Shown in pieces: positions 51,974 to 61,972 of a stretch of 64,000 nucleotides of DNA. Under the pieces are notes generated by a model, which was not told the origin of the DNA, made no database searches, and saw nothing but the letters and a program-made list of their open reading frames with translations. This stretch comes from Glycomyces artemisiae (GTDB lineage Bacteria > Actinomycetota > Actinomycetes > Mycobacteriales > Micromonosporaceae). The translations under genes were made by a program, and so were the position numbers. Within the stretch, counting starts at the first letter, position 1; every line of letters starts with the position of its first letter. The stretch lies in assembly GCF_003002955.1 (NCBI RefSeq), contig NZ_PVTJ01000011.1, forward strand, positions 103,890 through 167,889. Direction: 5' to 3'.

Positions 51974-52628
51974 CGCGCACCATCCGGCCGTCGCGCATCT
52001 CGATCCGCCGCGGCAGGGCCGCGGCGATGTCACGGTCGTGGGTGATCACGACGACGGTGGTGCCGCGCTCGTGGAGGCCGCGGAGCAGGCCCATGACCGC
52101 CGCGCCCGAGGCCGAGTCGAGGTTCCCCGTCGGCTCGTCGGCGAGCAGCAGGCGGGGCCCGCCGACGATCGCGCGTGCGACGGCGACGCGCTGGCGCTCG
52201 CCGCCGGACAGCTCGTGCGGGCGGTGCCCGGTGCGGTGCGCGAGGCCCACGGTGTCGAGCGCGGCCGCGGCGGCCTCGCGGCGCTTCGCGCGGGGCACGC
52301 CCCGGTACAGGAGCCCGTCGGCGACGTTGTCGAGGACCGGGACGCCTTGCGCGAGATGGAACTGCTGGAACACGAAGCCGAGCTCCGCGGCCCGCAGGCG
52401 CGACAGGCGCCGGTCCGAGAGCGCCGCGACGTCCTCCCCCGCGACGCGCACCCTGCCGGAGGTGGGCCGGTCGAGCGTCCCCGCGAGGTTGAGGAGCGTC
52501 GACTTCCCCGAGCCCGAGGGGCCGACGATCGCGACGAGTTCGCCCGCGCCGATCTCCAGCGACACGCCGTCGAGCGCGGTCACGCCCGGGTAGGTCTTCG
52601 CGACCTCCTCAAGCACCACGACGCTCAT
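51960..52628 (-). CDS. ABC transporter ATPase, MacB/LolD type
   Basis: A 222-aa ATPase with Walker [10 protein letters not shown] (about 36-44), Q-loop FVFQQFHL, signature [15 protein letters not shown], Walker [13 protein letters not shown] and switch His ITHDRD. The sequence is typical of the LolD/MacB subfamily. The start codon overlaps the adaptor stop (ATGA) and the stop overlaps the permease start, so the three are translated as one unit. Confidence 0.93.
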   Translation of the reverse strand: MSVVVLEEVAKTYPGVTALDGVSLEIGAGELVAIVGPSGSGKSTLLNLAGTLDRPTSGRVRVAGEDVAALSDRRLSRLRAAELGFVFQQFHLAQGVPVLDNVADGLLYRGVPRAKRREAAAAALDTVGLAHRTGHRPHELSGGERQRVAVARAIVGGPRLLLADEPTGNLDSASGAAVMGLLRGLHERGTTVVVITHDRDIAAALPRRIEMRDGRMVRDAVD

Positions 52629-53668
52629 TCGGGCACCGCCACGGTCGCGCCCGCCTCCAGGTCGCCCGAGACCTCGACCCGGCCGTCGGCGAAGACGCCG
52701 GTCTCGACGGGCACGAGTTCGCTCGCGCCGCCGTCGACCACTTCGACGCCGTAGCCGCCTTCGCGAAGCGCCAGGAGCGCTTCGACGGGCACGGTGAGCA
52801 CGTCTTCGCGGGTCTCCGAGACCAGCTCGACCGTGACCGGCGCGGACACGAGCGCCCCGAGCACCGACTGGTCCTCGACGGCGACGGTGACCTCGACGGT
52901 CTCCGGCTCCTCCTCGCCTTCCTCCTGCGAGCCCGAGACGGTCTGCCCGATCGCGGACACCACGCCCGCGGCCTCGGTGCCGTCCGGCAGGACCACCGTC
53001 ACCGCCTGGTCGGCGGCCACCAGGTCCTGGTCGGCGATGTCGAGCTGCACGGTCACGCGCCGCTCGTCTGAGGTGTACGACAGGACGGGCCCGTTGGCCG
53101 GGTCGCCCACGGCCGCAAGCTGGTCGGCGACTCTGACGGGCTTCGGCGAGAACAGGACGGCGCCCACGGCCACCGTCCCCGTCTCCTCCAGCCCGTTGTC
53201 CTCCTGCCACTCCTCGACCGCCGCCGCGGTCGCGTCCGTGAAGGCGTCGTCCTCGGTGAACCCGTCGTAGCCGAGGTCCACGAGGTTCGACTCCAGTTGC
53301 GCCACATCGGGTCCCTCGACACCGGGCGCGAGGTCCCGCCACAGGGGCAGGTCGCCGGTCATGGCGACCACCGGCGCGTTGTCGACGTCGTAGACCGCGT
53401 CTCCGGCCCCGATCACCGTGCCCGGCTCGGGCAGCCACGTCACCACACCGGGCGCCGCGCCGTTGAGCGTGTGCGCCTCCCCGTACGAGAGCGTGCCCAC
53501 GACCTCCTCTGACCGGGCGAGGTCCTGCTGCTCCACGACCGCCGTCGCGCCGGGCGCGTCCGCCGACGCCGCCGGCTCGTCGCCGCCGGTCCAGTACAGG
53601 GCCCCGGCCGCGGCGAGGCCCGCCGCCGCGGCCGATCCGGCCGCGATCGCCACCGTCCGCCGCCTCAC
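52625..53668 (-). CDS. MacA-like adaptor with peptidoglycan-binding domain
   Basis: A 347-aa membrane-anchored protein. The N-terminus ([20 protein letters not shown]) is a signal anchor. A PG_binding_1-like domain is at about 105-165 ([20 protein letters not shown]). The remainder is the beta-barrel and membrane-proximal part of HlyD/MacA adaptors ([39 protein letters not shown]). In Gram-positives such adaptors link the ABC exporter to the cell wall. GTG 53668 overlaps the lipoprotein stop (GTGA). Confidence 0.82.
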   Translation of the reverse strand: MRRRTVAIAAGSAAAAGLAAAGALYWTGGDEPAASADAPGATAVVEQQDLARSEEVVGTLSYGEAHTLNGAAPGVVTWLPEPGTVIGAGDAVYDVDNAPVVAMTGDLPLWRDLAPGVEGPDVAQLESNLVDLGYDGFTEDDAFTDATAAAVEEWQEDNGLEETGTVAVGAVLFSPKPVRVADQLAAVGDPANGPVLSYTSDERRVTVQLDIADQDLVAADQAVTVVLPDGTEAAGVVSAIGQTVSGSQEEGEEEPETVEVTVAVEDQSVLGALVSAPVTVELVSETREDVLTVPVEALLALREGGYGVEVVDGGASELVPVETGVFADGRVEVSGDLEAGATVAVPE

Positions 53669-54168
53669 TGGCCGCGCACCTCTCCGAGGACGTCCTGGCA
53701 CGCCTCCATCGCGGCGTCCCACTCCGGGTCCGCCTGGCCCTCCTCCAGCAGCGTCGGCCCGAAGCCGTCCTCGCCCGGGTCGGGCATGCCCTCGACCCCG
53801 TTGTCGCGCATGCACTGCGCGAACTCCAGCAGCGCCGCCTGCACCTCGGGGTCCGACAGGTCGGCCTCGCCGGACGCGAGGTGCTCCTGGCACGCCTCGA
53901 CCGCCTCCGGCTCGTCCTCCATGATCTCCCGCAGCTCCTCGGCGCCCTCGAACCCGCCGTCAGGGTCGGGGTCGGGGAAGTCGATCCCCTGCTCCCGCAT
54001 GCACTCGGCGAAGTCCTGGAGGCCCTGCTCCTCGCTCACCTCCCCTTCGGTGGCCTCCTCGGAGGCGGTGCCCCCGGCGCTGGCGACCTCGTCGGCGGGC
54101 TCCTCGCTGCATGCGGCGAAAAGCGTCAGCGCGGCCAGCGCGGCCGCTGCGAGCAGTACTCGTCTCAT
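53665..54168 (-). CDS. Acidic lipoprotein with duplicated CMRxxG-PDP element
   Basis: A 167-aa lipoprotein: [20 protein letters not shown], Cys20 lipidated, then an acidic linker. Two copies of one unit follow: [20 protein letters not shown] then EACQEHL, and [20 protein letters not shown] then EACQDVL. Four Cys could make two disulfides. It is the first gene of the exporter operon, divergent from the two-component genes. It may be a substrate-sensing or periplasmic-like accessory factor. ATG 54168 follows GAAGGAGA. Confidence 0.8.
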   Translation of the reverse strand: MRRVLLAAAALAALTLFAACSEEPADEVASAGGTASEEATEGEVSEEQGLQDFAECMREQGIDFPDPDPDGGFEGAEELREIMEDEPEAVEACQEHLASGEADLSDPEVQAALLEFAQCMRDNGVEGMPDPGEDGFGPTLLEEGQADPEWDAAMEACQDVLGEVRGQ

Positions 54169-54302
54169 CGTGGCGTCTCCTTCGTTCTCGGATGGACGCC
54201 GCAAGTGAAGCCGGGGCGGCATGTGGTCTGCGTGAGCGTGCGTGCTTACGCCGCGCTTACACCGGACCTGGCAGCATCGTCGTGGACGGGGAGGAGCCGG
54301 GG

Positions 54303-54968
54303 ATGCGCGTACTGGTGGTGGAGGACGAGCGGATGCTCGCCGACGCGATCGCGAAGGGCCTGCGGGCCGAGGGCATGGCCGTGGACGTCTGCTACGACGG
54401 GGACGCGGCGCGGCTGCGGCTCGCGGCGTACGACTACGACGTGGCGGTCCTGGACCGGGACCTGCCGCGCGTCGGCGGCGACGACCTGACCCGGAAGGTG
54501 GTCGCCGGGCCGCATTCGACGCGGGTGCTCATGCTCACCGTCTCCTCGGGGATCGACGACCGCGTGCACGGCCTGTCGCTGGGCGCCGACGACTACCTGG
54601 CGAAGCCGTTCGCGTTCGCGGAGCTGGTCGCGCGGGTGCGGGCGCTGGCGCGGCGCACGGCTCCGGCGGCGCCGCCGGTGCTCGAACGCGCCGGGATCAC
54701 CCTCGACACGGTGGGGCGGCAGGTGTTCCGCGGCGGCCGGTACATCCCGCTGTCGAAGAAGGAGTTCGGGGTCCTCGCGGAGCTCATGCGCCCCGGTGCG
54801 GCGGTCGTCACGTCGGAGCGGCTGCTCGAAAAGGTGTGGGACGAGCACATCGACCCGGCCACGAACGTGGTCCGGGTGGCGATGATGACGTTGCGCCGCA
54901 AGCTGGGCGACCCGCCCGTGATCGAGACGCTGCCGGGCTCCGGCTATGTCATCAGGGAGGCGCCGTGA
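54303..54968 (+). CDS. OmpR/PhoB-family response regulator
   Basis: A 221-aa regulator. The receiver has VVEDERM at the acidic pocket, phosphoacceptor Asp51 in AVLDRDLP, and LGADDYLAKPF with the conserved Lys. The winged-helix effector (about 128-220) shows PLSKKEFGVLAELMRP and RVAMMTLRRKLGDPPVIETL. ATG 54303 follows GGGGAGGAG. The kinase start overlaps its stop (GTGA). Divergence from the lipoprotein-exporter operon makes that its likely target. Confidence 0.93.
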   Translation: MRVLVVEDERMLADAIAKGLRAEGMAVDVCYDGDAARLRLAAYDYDVAVLDRDLPRVGGDDLTRKVVAGPHSTRVLMLTVSSGIDDRVHGLSLGADDYLAKPFAFAELVARVRALARRTAPAAPPVLERAGITLDTVGRQVFRGGRYIPLSKKEFGVLAELMRPGAAVVTSERLLEKVWDEHIDPATNVVRVAMMTLRRKLGDPPVIETLPGSGYVIREAP

Positions 54969-56107
54969 AGCTCCGCACGAGGCTGACGCTCTGGTACGGC
55001 GGCGCGTTCTTCGCCGCGGGGGCCGTGCTCGTCGCCGTCGTCTACCTGATCGTGCGCGACCGCGTCACCGCGAACATGCCCGTCTCCGGGGACTCGGTCG
55101 AGTCCCTCGTCCAGGCGCGGGCCCAGCTCGGCATGACCGACGAGCAGCTCACCGCCCTCATCGACACTGTGATTCAGCGCCAGCAGGCCGCGAACGACGC
55201 CACGCTCCAGGCGGTCCTGTTCGGGTCGATCGTCGCGCTCGTCGTCGTGGGGCTCCTCGCGGTCGTGTTCGGGTCGCTCATGGCCGGGCGGGTGCTGCGC
55301 CCGATCGACGCGATCACGGCGACGGCCCGGCGTGTGGCCGACCGGTCGCTGCACGAGCGCATCGACCTCGACGGCCCGAACGACGAGCTCAAGCGGCTCG
55401 CGGACACGTTCGACGGGATGCTCGCCCGGCTCGACCGGGCCTTCGAGGGGCAGCGCAGGTTCGTGGCGAACGCCTCCCACGAGTTGAAGACGCCGCTGGC
55501 GATCAACCGGACGCTCCTGGAAGTGGCTGCGGCGGAACCGGATGCGGGCCACCGGGTGCGGGACCTGGCCGCGAACCTCCTGGCGGTGAACGAGCGGCAC
55601 GAGCGGCTCATCGACGGCCTGCTCACGCTCGCCGGGAGCGAGCAGGCCCCGGTCGACCCGGTCCGGGTGGACCTGGCGGACATCGCCGCGCACGTCGCGG
55701 CGCAGTTCGCCGATGAGGCGTCGGAGGCGGAGGTGGCCGTGGAGGTCGCGAACGCTCCGGGGGTCGTCGTCGGGGACGCCGCGCTGCTGGAACGGCTGGT
55801 CGCCAATCTCGTGGCGAACGGCATCCGCCACAACCACCCCGGGGGAACGCTCGCGATCACGACCGGGACCGTGGAGCGGCGGGGGCGGATCGCCGTGTCG
55901 AACACCGGGCCCGTGGTCGCCGCGTACGAGGTCGACGCGCTGTTCCAGCCGTTCCGCCGCGGGGAGGGGCGCGACCGCGTCGAGTCCGTGCGCGGCATCG
56001 GCCTCGGGCTCTCGATCGTCGACTCCATCGCGCGCGTCCACCACGGGGCGCTGACCGCCGTCCCGAACCGGGACGGGGGCCTGACCATCACCGTGGAGTT
56101 CCCCTAG
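54965..56107 (+). CDS. Membrane sensor histidine kinase
   Basis: A 380-aa kinase with two membrane helices (about 12-32 and 78-105), a short extracytoplasmic sensor of about 45 residues, HAMP, HisKA with the phosphorylated His in NASHELKTPL (about 173), and HATPase with NLVANGIRHN (N box), and GIGLGLSIVD (G2 box). The G1-type DxGxG is reduced to SNTGPVV. The small sensor resembles envelope-stress kinases paired with MacAB/BceAB-like exporters. It is co-translated with the regulator. Confidence 0.9.
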   Translation: MKLRTRLTLWYGGAFFAAGAVLVAVVYLIVRDRVTANMPVSGDSVESLVQARAQLGMTDEQLTALIDTVIQRQQAANDATLQAVLFGSIVALVVVGLLAVVFGSLMAGRVLRPIDAITATARRVADRSLHERIDLDGPNDELKRLADTFDGMLARLDRAFEGQRRFVANASHELKTPLAINRTLLEVAAAEPDAGHRVRDLAANLLAVNERHERLIDGLLTLAGSEQAPVDPVRVDLADIAAHVAAQFADEASEAEVAVEVANAPGVVVGDAALLERLVANLVANGIRHNHPGGTLAITTGTVERRGRIAVSNTGPVVAAYEVDALFQPFRRGEGRDRVESVRGIGLGLSIVDSIARVHHGALTAVPNRDGGLTITVEFP

Positions 56108-56117
56108 CCGGAACGGA

Positions 56118-56123
56118 TACAGT
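56118..56123 (+). promoter_or_regulatory. -10 box of a leaderless promoter for the NIF3-like gene
   Basis: TACAGT, six bases, then GTG 56130. No ribosome site. It begins 11 bases after the kinase stop. Confidence 0.45.
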
Positions 56124-56129
56124 GCTCAT

Positions 56130-56936
56130 GTGGCGATGACGGCGCAGGACGTAGTGGATCTGGTCGATGCGCACCTCGGGGTGCCGCGGCGTGAAGTGAC
56201 CGTGGACGAATACCTTGCGGGCGAACCGGACCAGGAGGTGCACGGCGTCGCGTTCACGATGATGGCGACGCTCGACGTGCTCCAGCGGGCGGCCGCGCAG
56301 GGCCTCGACCTGGTGTTCTCCCATGAGCCGCTGTACTTCCACCACCGCGAGGAGTGGAACGCGATGCTCGCGGGCGCGGACGATCCCGTGCACCGCGCGA
56401 AGGCGGCGTTCATCGCGGAGCACGGGCTGGTGGTGCGGCGCCTCCACGACGCGGTGCACGACACGCGGCCGGACCGGATCATCGACGGTGCCGCGCATGT
56501 GCTGGGCTGGAAGGACTTCGAGCGCGGCGACCTGCCGGGCGTCTTCGACGTTCCGGCCACGACGCTCGGCGCGCTCGCCGGTCATGCGGCGCGGGCGTTC
56601 GGTGCGAGCGCGCTCCGCTACATCGGCGATCCCGAGCTGCCGGTCTCGGTTGCGGGGCTCCAGCCCGGGTTCTTCGGGTTCGAGAAGAACCGGGCGGCGC
56701 TCGCCCGCCCGGAGGTGGACGTGCTCCTCATCGGCGAGTCGAACGAGTGGGAGACGGCCGCGTATGCCGCCGACGCGGTGAGCGCGGGGCTTGCCAAGGG
56801 GCTCATCGTCATCGGGCATGTGCCCTCGGAGCAGGAGGGGATGGCCGCGACGGCGGGCCGCCTCGCCGAGCTGCTGCCCGGGTTCCCGGTCGCCTTCGTT
56901 CCCACGGCCGACCCGTTCGCCACGCTGCTTGCTTAG
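56130..56936 (+). CDS. NIF3/DUF34-family dinuclear metal-centre protein
   Basis: A 268-aa protein with the NIF3 elements: an N-terminal VHGVAFTMMATLDVLQRAAAQ, DLVFSHEPLYFHH (metal His/Glu), and a second cluster GESNEWET and VIGHVPSEQEGM with the remaining ligands. The family binds two metal ions and is thought to act as a hydrolase, perhaps GTP cyclohydrolase I type 2-like, but the reaction is unsettled. Length is normal without the optional insert domain. GTG 56130 (ATG at 56136 is the alternative). It converges on the AfsR-like gene with no gap. Confidence 0.85.
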   Translation: MAMTAQDVVDLVDAHLGVPRREVTVDEYLAGEPDQEVHGVAFTMMATLDVLQRAAAQGLDLVFSHEPLYFHHREEWNAMLAGADDPVHRAKAAFIAEHGLVVRRLHDAVHDTRPDRIIDGAAHVLGWKDFERGDLPGVFDVPATTLGALAGHAARAFGASALRYIGDPELPVSVAGLQPGFFGFEKNRAALARPEVDVLLIGESNEWETAAYAADAVSAGLAKGLIVIGHVPSEQEGMAATAGRLAELLPGFPVAFVPTADPFATLLA

Positions 56937-59738
56937 CTACTCGGCCAGGCGCTTGCGCGCCTCGTCCACGTCGGGGTGCTGGAGTTCGTCGAGGACGGTC
57001 TCCGCTTGGCGCCACGACTCGCGGGCCGCGCCGCGGTTGCCGGAGGCGGCTTGGGAGTCGCCCAGGTTGAGCAGGCACACCGCGGTGTCGTAGCGGTTCC
57101 CGAGCTGCCGGTTGAGGCGGATGGCCTCCTGGAACGTGTCGATCGCTGCTGAGAAGCGGCCCAGCTGGTGGTGGACGAAGCCGATGGTGTCCAGGGCCGC
57201 GGCCTCGCCGAGCGGATCGGCGATCCGCTGGAACCCGGCGCGCGCCCGCAGGCCGTGGTCGAGGGCGCTCTCCTGCTCCCCCACGTGGGCGAGGAACCAG
57301 GCGACGAGGTTGAGGGTGGTGGCGCTGTCGGTGTCCTCCAGGCGCTCTTCGAGTTCGAGCGCCCGCCGGGCGTGTTCGAGGGCCCGAACGTAGTCGTCCC
57401 GTCCTGAGTAGAGGATCGCCAGGTTGGTGAGGACGAGCGACTCGCCCTTGAGGTCGCCGAGGTCACGGTACAGCTCCATCGACCGCGTGAAGTGGCGTTC
57501 GGCGTCGTCGCCGCGGCGCATCCTGGCGTGCGCGCGGCCGACGCCGCGGTGCGAGTACGCCTCCAGGGCCGGGTCCGCGAGCCGTTCGGCGGCTTCGAGG
57601 GCGACCTGCTGCGAGGCGATCCACTGGCTCCAGGCGCCTTGGAGCTCGAAGTACCCCACGAGGATCATCGCGAGCTGCCAGGCCGACCGGTCGTCGCCGC
57701 GCGCGACGGCCCAGTCCACGAGGGTGAGCAGGACTTCGGCCTCGGCGGCGAACCAGGCCATCGCGGCGTCGTGGTCGGCGACGGTCTCCGGGTGGGCGAC
57801 CGCGGGCGGCTCCCCCAGCGACAGGCTGGCCCGCTGCGGGTTGAGGATCGTCGCCGCGACGTGCCCGGTGTGGAGGTAGTGGTCGAGGATGCGGCGGGCC
57901 GCGTCGTTCCGGTCGGCTTCGGACGCTTCGACGTGCAGCAGTTCGGTGCTGTACTCGCGCATGAGGTCGTGGAGCGCGTACCGGCCCGGGGCGGGCTCCA
58001 TGAGGAGGTTGACGCGCACGAGTTCGTCGACCCGCCGTGCGGCCGACGCGGGCGCGCAGTCGCACAGACTGGCCGCGGCTGCCGCGGTGAGGTCGGGGCC
58101 GGGGTGCAGGCCGAGAAGGCGGAGCAGGCGGGCGGCGTCGGGGCTGAGCGAGCGGTAGGACCAGGAGAAGACCGCGCGCACGTCGGTCTCGGTGGACGGG
58201 GCGCCGAAGGCGTCGAGGCCGGCGCGCAGCTGCTCTGCGAGCGTGGACAACCGGGTGCCGCGATTCGCCACGGCCTGGGCGGCGGCGATGGCGAGCGCCA
58301 ACGGCAGGCGCGCGCTCGCGGCGATGATGTCGTCGGCGGCGCCGCTCTCGGCCGCGAGCCGCTCGCGGCCGATCCGGCGCGAGAGGAGGCGGCGGGACTC
58401 TGCGAGGGTGGGCAGCTCCAGGCCGATCTGGGCGGCGCCCTCCTCGGCGATCAGGCCCATGAGCACGTCGCGGCTGGTGACCAGGACCAGGCACCCGGCC
58501 GAGCCGGGCAGGAGCGGGCGCACCTGGTCGCTGCTGTTCGCGTTGTCGAGGACGATGAGCATCCGGCGTCCGTCCATTGCGGAGCGGTAGGCGGCGGCGA
58601 GCTCGTCGGGGTCCTCGGGGACGTCCTCGCCGCGCACGCCGAGCGCCCGCATGAACCGGGCGAGGACCCGGTGCGGCGGGAGCGCCTGCTCGCGGTGGTA
58701 GCCGCGGAGGTTGGCGAAGAGCTGGCCGTCGGGGAACTCGTCGGCGACGCCGCGGGCCCAGTGGACGGCCAGGGAGGTCTTGCCGATCCCGGCGGTGCCG
58801 GTGACCACGCCGACCAGCGGGCCCGACGAGTCGTCCTTGGCGGCCAGCAGCGCGTCGAGGCCCGCGAGCTCGGCGGCCCGGCCGGTGAAGGCGACCGTGT
58901 CGGAGGGGAGCTGGCGCGGCACGGCCAGCGGCGTCGCCGCGTCCGGCTCGGTCTCGGTGCGGCTGGTCAGGATGCTCTTGTGCAGCGCGAGCACCGCTTC
59001 ACTGGGGTCGATCCCGAGCTCGTCGCGGAGCAGGCGGCTGTACCGGTGGTAGGCGTCGAGCGCCTCGCCGCGCCTGCCGGACCGGTGCAGCGCCTCCATG
59101 AGCGCGGCCCACAGGCGCTCGCGCAGCGGGTACCGCGCGGTGAGCGCCACCAGCTCGTCGACCAGGTCGGCCGGGTTCCCGTCGTGCAGCAGGAGGGCCG
59201 CGCGGCGCTCGATCAGCGCCAGCCGCTGCTCGGTCAGGCCGGGCACGACCTCGCGGTGCAGGGCCTCGGACGGGACGTCGGCCAGCGCCTCGCCCCGCCA
59301 TTCGCCGAGCGCCGCCGCTACCGCGGCCAGCTCGCGGGCGCCGTCGCCCGCGGCGGCATCGGCTTCGGCGATGCGGCGGCGCATCCGCCCCACGTCGGTG
59401 CGGTCGGCCGGGACGTCGAGCCGGTAGCCGTCGGGGCAGGTCGCCACCAGGTGCGCGGCGTCGATCCGCTCCAGCTGCGCCCGCACGCGCACCGCGCACA
59501 ACTGCACCGCGCGGCGCGGGTTCCGGGGCAGGTCGGCGCCCCAGACGGCGTCGGCCAGCTCGTTGACGCCGACCTTGGCCCCGGCCTTGACCACCAGGGC
59601 GGCGAGGAAGGTCCGCAGGCGCGGGGCGGTCAGCTCCAGTTCCGTGCCGCCGAGCGCGACGCGCAGGGGCCCCAGGACCCCGAACTCCACCGCGGCGGAC
59701 GGCGAGGCGGGCGCGGTGGTCTCGGGCATGCCACCCAT
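56937..59738 (-). CDS. AfsR/SARP-family regulator (second copy)
   Basis: A 933-aa regulator. The winged helix begins EFGVLGPLRVALGGTELELT (about residues 17-36), BTAD follows to about 260, and NB-ARC has Walker A GTAGIGKT near 315-322 and MLIVLDNANSSDQVRPLL; TPR repeats cover about 660-930. It shares architecture with the 1247-3997 protein, but the sequences differ clearly, so duplication is not recent. Start ATG 59738 (MGGMPETT) follows GGTGGGG; ATG 59729 is an alternative. Targets unknown; stands next to a divergent lipoprotein. Confidence 0.9.
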   Translation of the reverse strand: MGGMPETTAPASPSAAVEFGVLGPLRVALGGTELELTAPRLRTFLAALVVKAGAKVGVNELADAVWGADLPRNPRRAVQLCAVRVRAQLERIDAAHLVATCPDGYRLDVPADRTDVGRMRRRIAEADAAAGDGARELAAVAAALGEWRGEALADVPSEALHREVVPGLTEQRLALIERRAALLLHDGNPADLVDELVALTARYPLRERLWAALMEALHRSGRRGEALDAYHRYSRLLRDELGIDPSEAVLALHKSILTSRTETEPDAATPLAVPRQLPSDTVAFTGRAAELAGLDALLAAKDDSSGPLVGVVTGTAGIGKTSLAVHWARGVADEFPDGQLFANLRGYHREQALPPHRVLARFMRALGVRGEDVPEDPDELAAAYRSAMDGRRMLIVLDNANSSDQVRPLLPGSAGCLVLVTSRDVLMGLIAEEGAAQIGLELPTLAESRRLLSRRIGRERLAAESGAADDIIAASARLPLALAIAAAQAVANRGTRLSTLAEQLRAGLDAFGAPSTETDVRAVFSWSYRSLSPDAARLLRLLGLHPGPDLTAAAAASLCDCAPASAARRVDELVRVNLLMEPAPGRYALHDLMREYSTELLHVEASEADRNDAARRILDHYLHTGHVAATILNPQRASLSLGEPPAVAHPETVADHDAAMAWFAAEAEVLLTLVDWAVARGDDRSAWQLAMILVGYFELQGAWSQWIASQQVALEAAERLADPALEAYSHRGVGRAHARMRRGDDAERHFTRSMELYRDLGDLKGESLVLTNLAILYSGRDDYVRALEHARRALELEERLEDTDSATTLNLVAWFLAHVGEQESALDHGLRARAGFQRIADPLGEAAALDTIGFVHHQLGRFSAAIDTFQEAIRLNRQLGNRYDTAVCLLNLGDSQAASGNRGAARESWRQAETVLDELQHPDVDEARKRLAE

Positions 59739-59854
59739 TTTGCCCCACCCCTGCGACGCGGCGCGTCGGCGATGAAGCCGTTTTGAAGCCGGGGCCCGGA
59801 ATGATTGCGCCCGGGGCCGCTTCACGGCCCCGCCGACCTTGAAGGGATCTCCGG

Positions 59855-60574
59855 ATGTCCATCCGTTCCATGTCCGCGCTCGCCTTGGGCGCCTTGATGC
59901 TGCTCGCCGGATGCAGCGACGCGGGCGACGCCGACGCCGCAGGGGAAAGCGACTCCTCGGACCAGACCACGGCCGGGACGGACGACCAGACGTCGTCCGA
60001 GCCGACTCCGACCACCTTCGACGACTTCCCCGGCGAGGAGCTGCTGTACTTCGACGCGGAGTCGGCGTCGATCGGCACGCGGATCAAGGCCGTCGGCACC
60101 GAGTGGACCACGGAGTTCCTCGACTACACCGCGGACGCCGGCAGGCACTACCTGGTGATCTACGTGGTGGCGACCGGCGAGCTGGACGACCGCGGCCTGG
60201 ACCACGCCGGCCTGTCGAACCTCGGCTACACGCTTGAGATGCGGTACCCCTCCTCCGCGGGCTCCTGCTCGGCGGACTACACGGCGAACGACCCGGCCTA
60301 CTGCACCTACGACGGCTGGAACTCCACCATCCTCAGCGCCCAGTTCGAGCCGCTCGCCAGCGACGACTGGACGAACTACCTCTGGATGGAGGGCAGCATC
60401 TTCGGCGTCGAGATGGAGCCCGGCCAGACCATGGTCGGCGCCGTCGCCGTCAGCGTCGAGGACAGCGCCGCACCGACCGGCGGTTTCGAGTTCTGCGCCC
60501 GCGGCAAGGACAACACGCTCGACAACAACGTGTTCCCCTGCATCGCGGCCCCGGACCCGGCTCCGATCGGCTGA
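59855..60574 (+). CDS. Putative lipoprotein with DUF4352-like domain
   Basis: A 239-aa lipoprotein: MSIRSMSALALGALMLLAGC, Cys20, then a Ser/Thr/Asp linker. Residues about 70-230 form a beta-rich domain (GTEWTTEFLDYTADAGRHYL, YLVIYVVATGELDDRG, GQTMVGAVAVSV) reminiscent of the DUF4352/Telokin-like immunoprotective fold. Four Cys in the domain (SCSADYT, YCTYDG, FCARG, PCIAA) likely form disulfides. ATG 59855 follows AAGGGA. It is divergent from the second AfsR-like gene and ends in an intrinsic terminator. Confidence 0.72.
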   Translation: MSIRSMSALALGALMLLAGCSDAGDADAAGESDSSDQTTAGTDDQTSSEPTPTTFDDFPGEELLYFDAESASIGTRIKAVGTEWTTEFLDYTADAGRHYLVIYVVATGELDDRGLDHAGLSNLGYTLEMRYPSSAGSCSADYTANDPAYCTYDGWNSTILSAQFEPLASDDWTNYLWMEGSIFGVEMEPGQTMVGAVAVSVEDSAAPTGGFEFCARGKDNTLDNNVFPCIAAPDPAPIG

Positions 60575-60585
60575 CCCCGCGAGCA

Positions 60586-60627
60586 GCGCCTCCGGCTACC
60601 GTCGCGCGGGGAGCCGGAGGCGCTTTT
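60586..60627 (+). terminator. Intrinsic terminator with T run
   Basis: GCGCCTCCGGCT (60586-60597) pairs perfectly with AGCCGGAGGCGC (60612-60623), followed by TTTT. It serves the lipoprotein gene. Confidence 0.85.
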
Positions 60628-60668
60628 CCGTGCCCGCCGGGGTGGGGCGGGAAGTCCGGGCGGGCGGC

Positions 60669-61937
60669 CTAGTCCGGGGTGCGGCGGAGGCGGATCTTGG
60701 TGATCGCGTTCCGTTTGATCTCAAGGACTTCGGCGGTGTAGCCCTCGATGGCGACGGTCTCGCCGGGGCGGTCGGGGACGCGGCCCAGGTAGTCGAGGAC
60801 CAGGCCCGCGACGGTGGCGTAGTCGCCGTGGCCGGTGCGCTCCAGGTCGACGTCGAGGTCGACGAGGTCGTGGAGCGGGAAGCCGCCGGGGAGGACGATC
60901 GCGCCGTCCTCTTCGCGCTGCACGGTCTGGATGTCGCGGTCGAACTCGTCGTAGATCTCCCCCACGATCTCCTCGACCAGGTCCTCCATGGTGATGATGC
61001 CCTCGACCGCGCCGTACTCGTCGACGACGATCGCGAACTGCTCGTGCTCGTCGCGCATCTGCCGCAATGCGTCGGTGACCTTGAGGCTCTCGGGCAGGAG
61101 CATGCTCGGGCGGGCCCGCTCGGCGGCGGTCGCGTCGGTGCCGACCAGGTCGCGCAGGTGGACGGTGCCCTGCACGTCGTCGATCCCGGTGGAGCCCACG
61201 ACGGGCGCGCGCGAATGGCCGGTCTCGATGAGGATGCGCGCGGCCTCGGCCGCGGAGGTCGCGACGGGGATGGAGGTGACGTCGCGGCGCGGGACCACGA
61301 TCTCCCGCAGCACCCGCTCGGCGATCTCGAACGCGCCGGAGAGGATGGTCCGCTGGTCGGCGGTGAACTCGCCCTGCGACTCGATGAGGTCGCGGATCTC
61401 CTCTGTGGAGACCTCCTCGCGCGCGGCCTGCGGGTTGTTGCCAGTCAGGCGCACCACCAGGTCCGTCGAGACCCCGAGCAGCCAGACCGCCGGGCGGGCG
61501 AGCATGGCGAGGACGTCGAGCGGGCGGGCCACCAGCAGCGCCCACCGCTCGGCGCGCTGCATAGCGATCCGCTTGGGCGCCAGCTCGCCGAACACGAGCG
61601 TGACGAACGTGAGCACCAGCGTCACGAGCACGATCGCGACCGACTCGGCTCCGGAGCCGAACATCGACAGCGCGGGCACGAGCGGCTGCGCGAGCGCGAC
61701 CGCCGCGGTCGCCGACGCGAGGAACCCCGCGAGGGTGATCCCGATCTGGATCGTCGCGAGGAACCGGTTCGGGTCGCGGGAGAGCTTCGCGAGCACCCGC
61801 CCGCCCCGCGAGGTGCGCTCCAGGCGCTGGATCTGGCTGTCGCGCAACGTCACCAGCGCCATCTCGCTGCCCGCGAACACCGCGTTCAACCCGATCAGCA
61901 CCACGACGAGCCCGAGCTGGCCTCCATAGCCGCCCAC
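60669..61937 (-). CDS. CNNM/HlyC-CorC-family membrane protein with CBS domains
   Basis: A 422-aa protein. The DUF21/CNNM membrane domain (about 1-185) has LNAVFAGSEMALVTLRDSQI and VFGELAPKRIAMQ, both family signatures. Two CBS domains follow (about 205-335; MEDLVEEIVGEIYDEFD at the end) and then a CorC_HlyC domain (about 345-420). Family members are ion-transport or Mg2+ homeostasis proteins, though 'haemolysin' is a frequent misnomer. GTG 61937 starts MGGYGGQLG. It lies downstream of the MerR gene on the same strand (35 bases). Confidence 0.88.
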   Translation of the reverse strand: MGGYGGQLGLVVVLIGLNAVFAGSEMALVTLRDSQIQRLERTSRGGRVLAKLSRDPNRFLATIQIGITLAGFLASATAAVALAQPLVPALSMFGSGAESVAIVLVTLVLTFVTLVFGELAPKRIAMQRAERWALLVARPLDVLAMLARPAVWLLGVSTDLVVRLTGNNPQAAREEVSTEEIRDLIESQGEFTADQRTILSGAFEIAERVLREIVVPRRDVTSIPVATSAAEAARILIETGHSRAPVVGSTGIDDVQGTVHLRDLVGTDATAAERARPSMLLPESLKVTDALRQMRDEHEQFAIVVDEYGAVEGIITMEDLVEEIVGEIYDEFDRDIQTVQREEDGAIVLPGGFPLHDLVDLDVDLERTGHGDYATVAGLVLDYLGRVPDRPGETVAIEGYTAEVLEIKRNAITKIRLRRTPD

Positions 61938-61972
61938 GGCAACAACCCCCTCGATCCGACGTTCCCGAGAGC

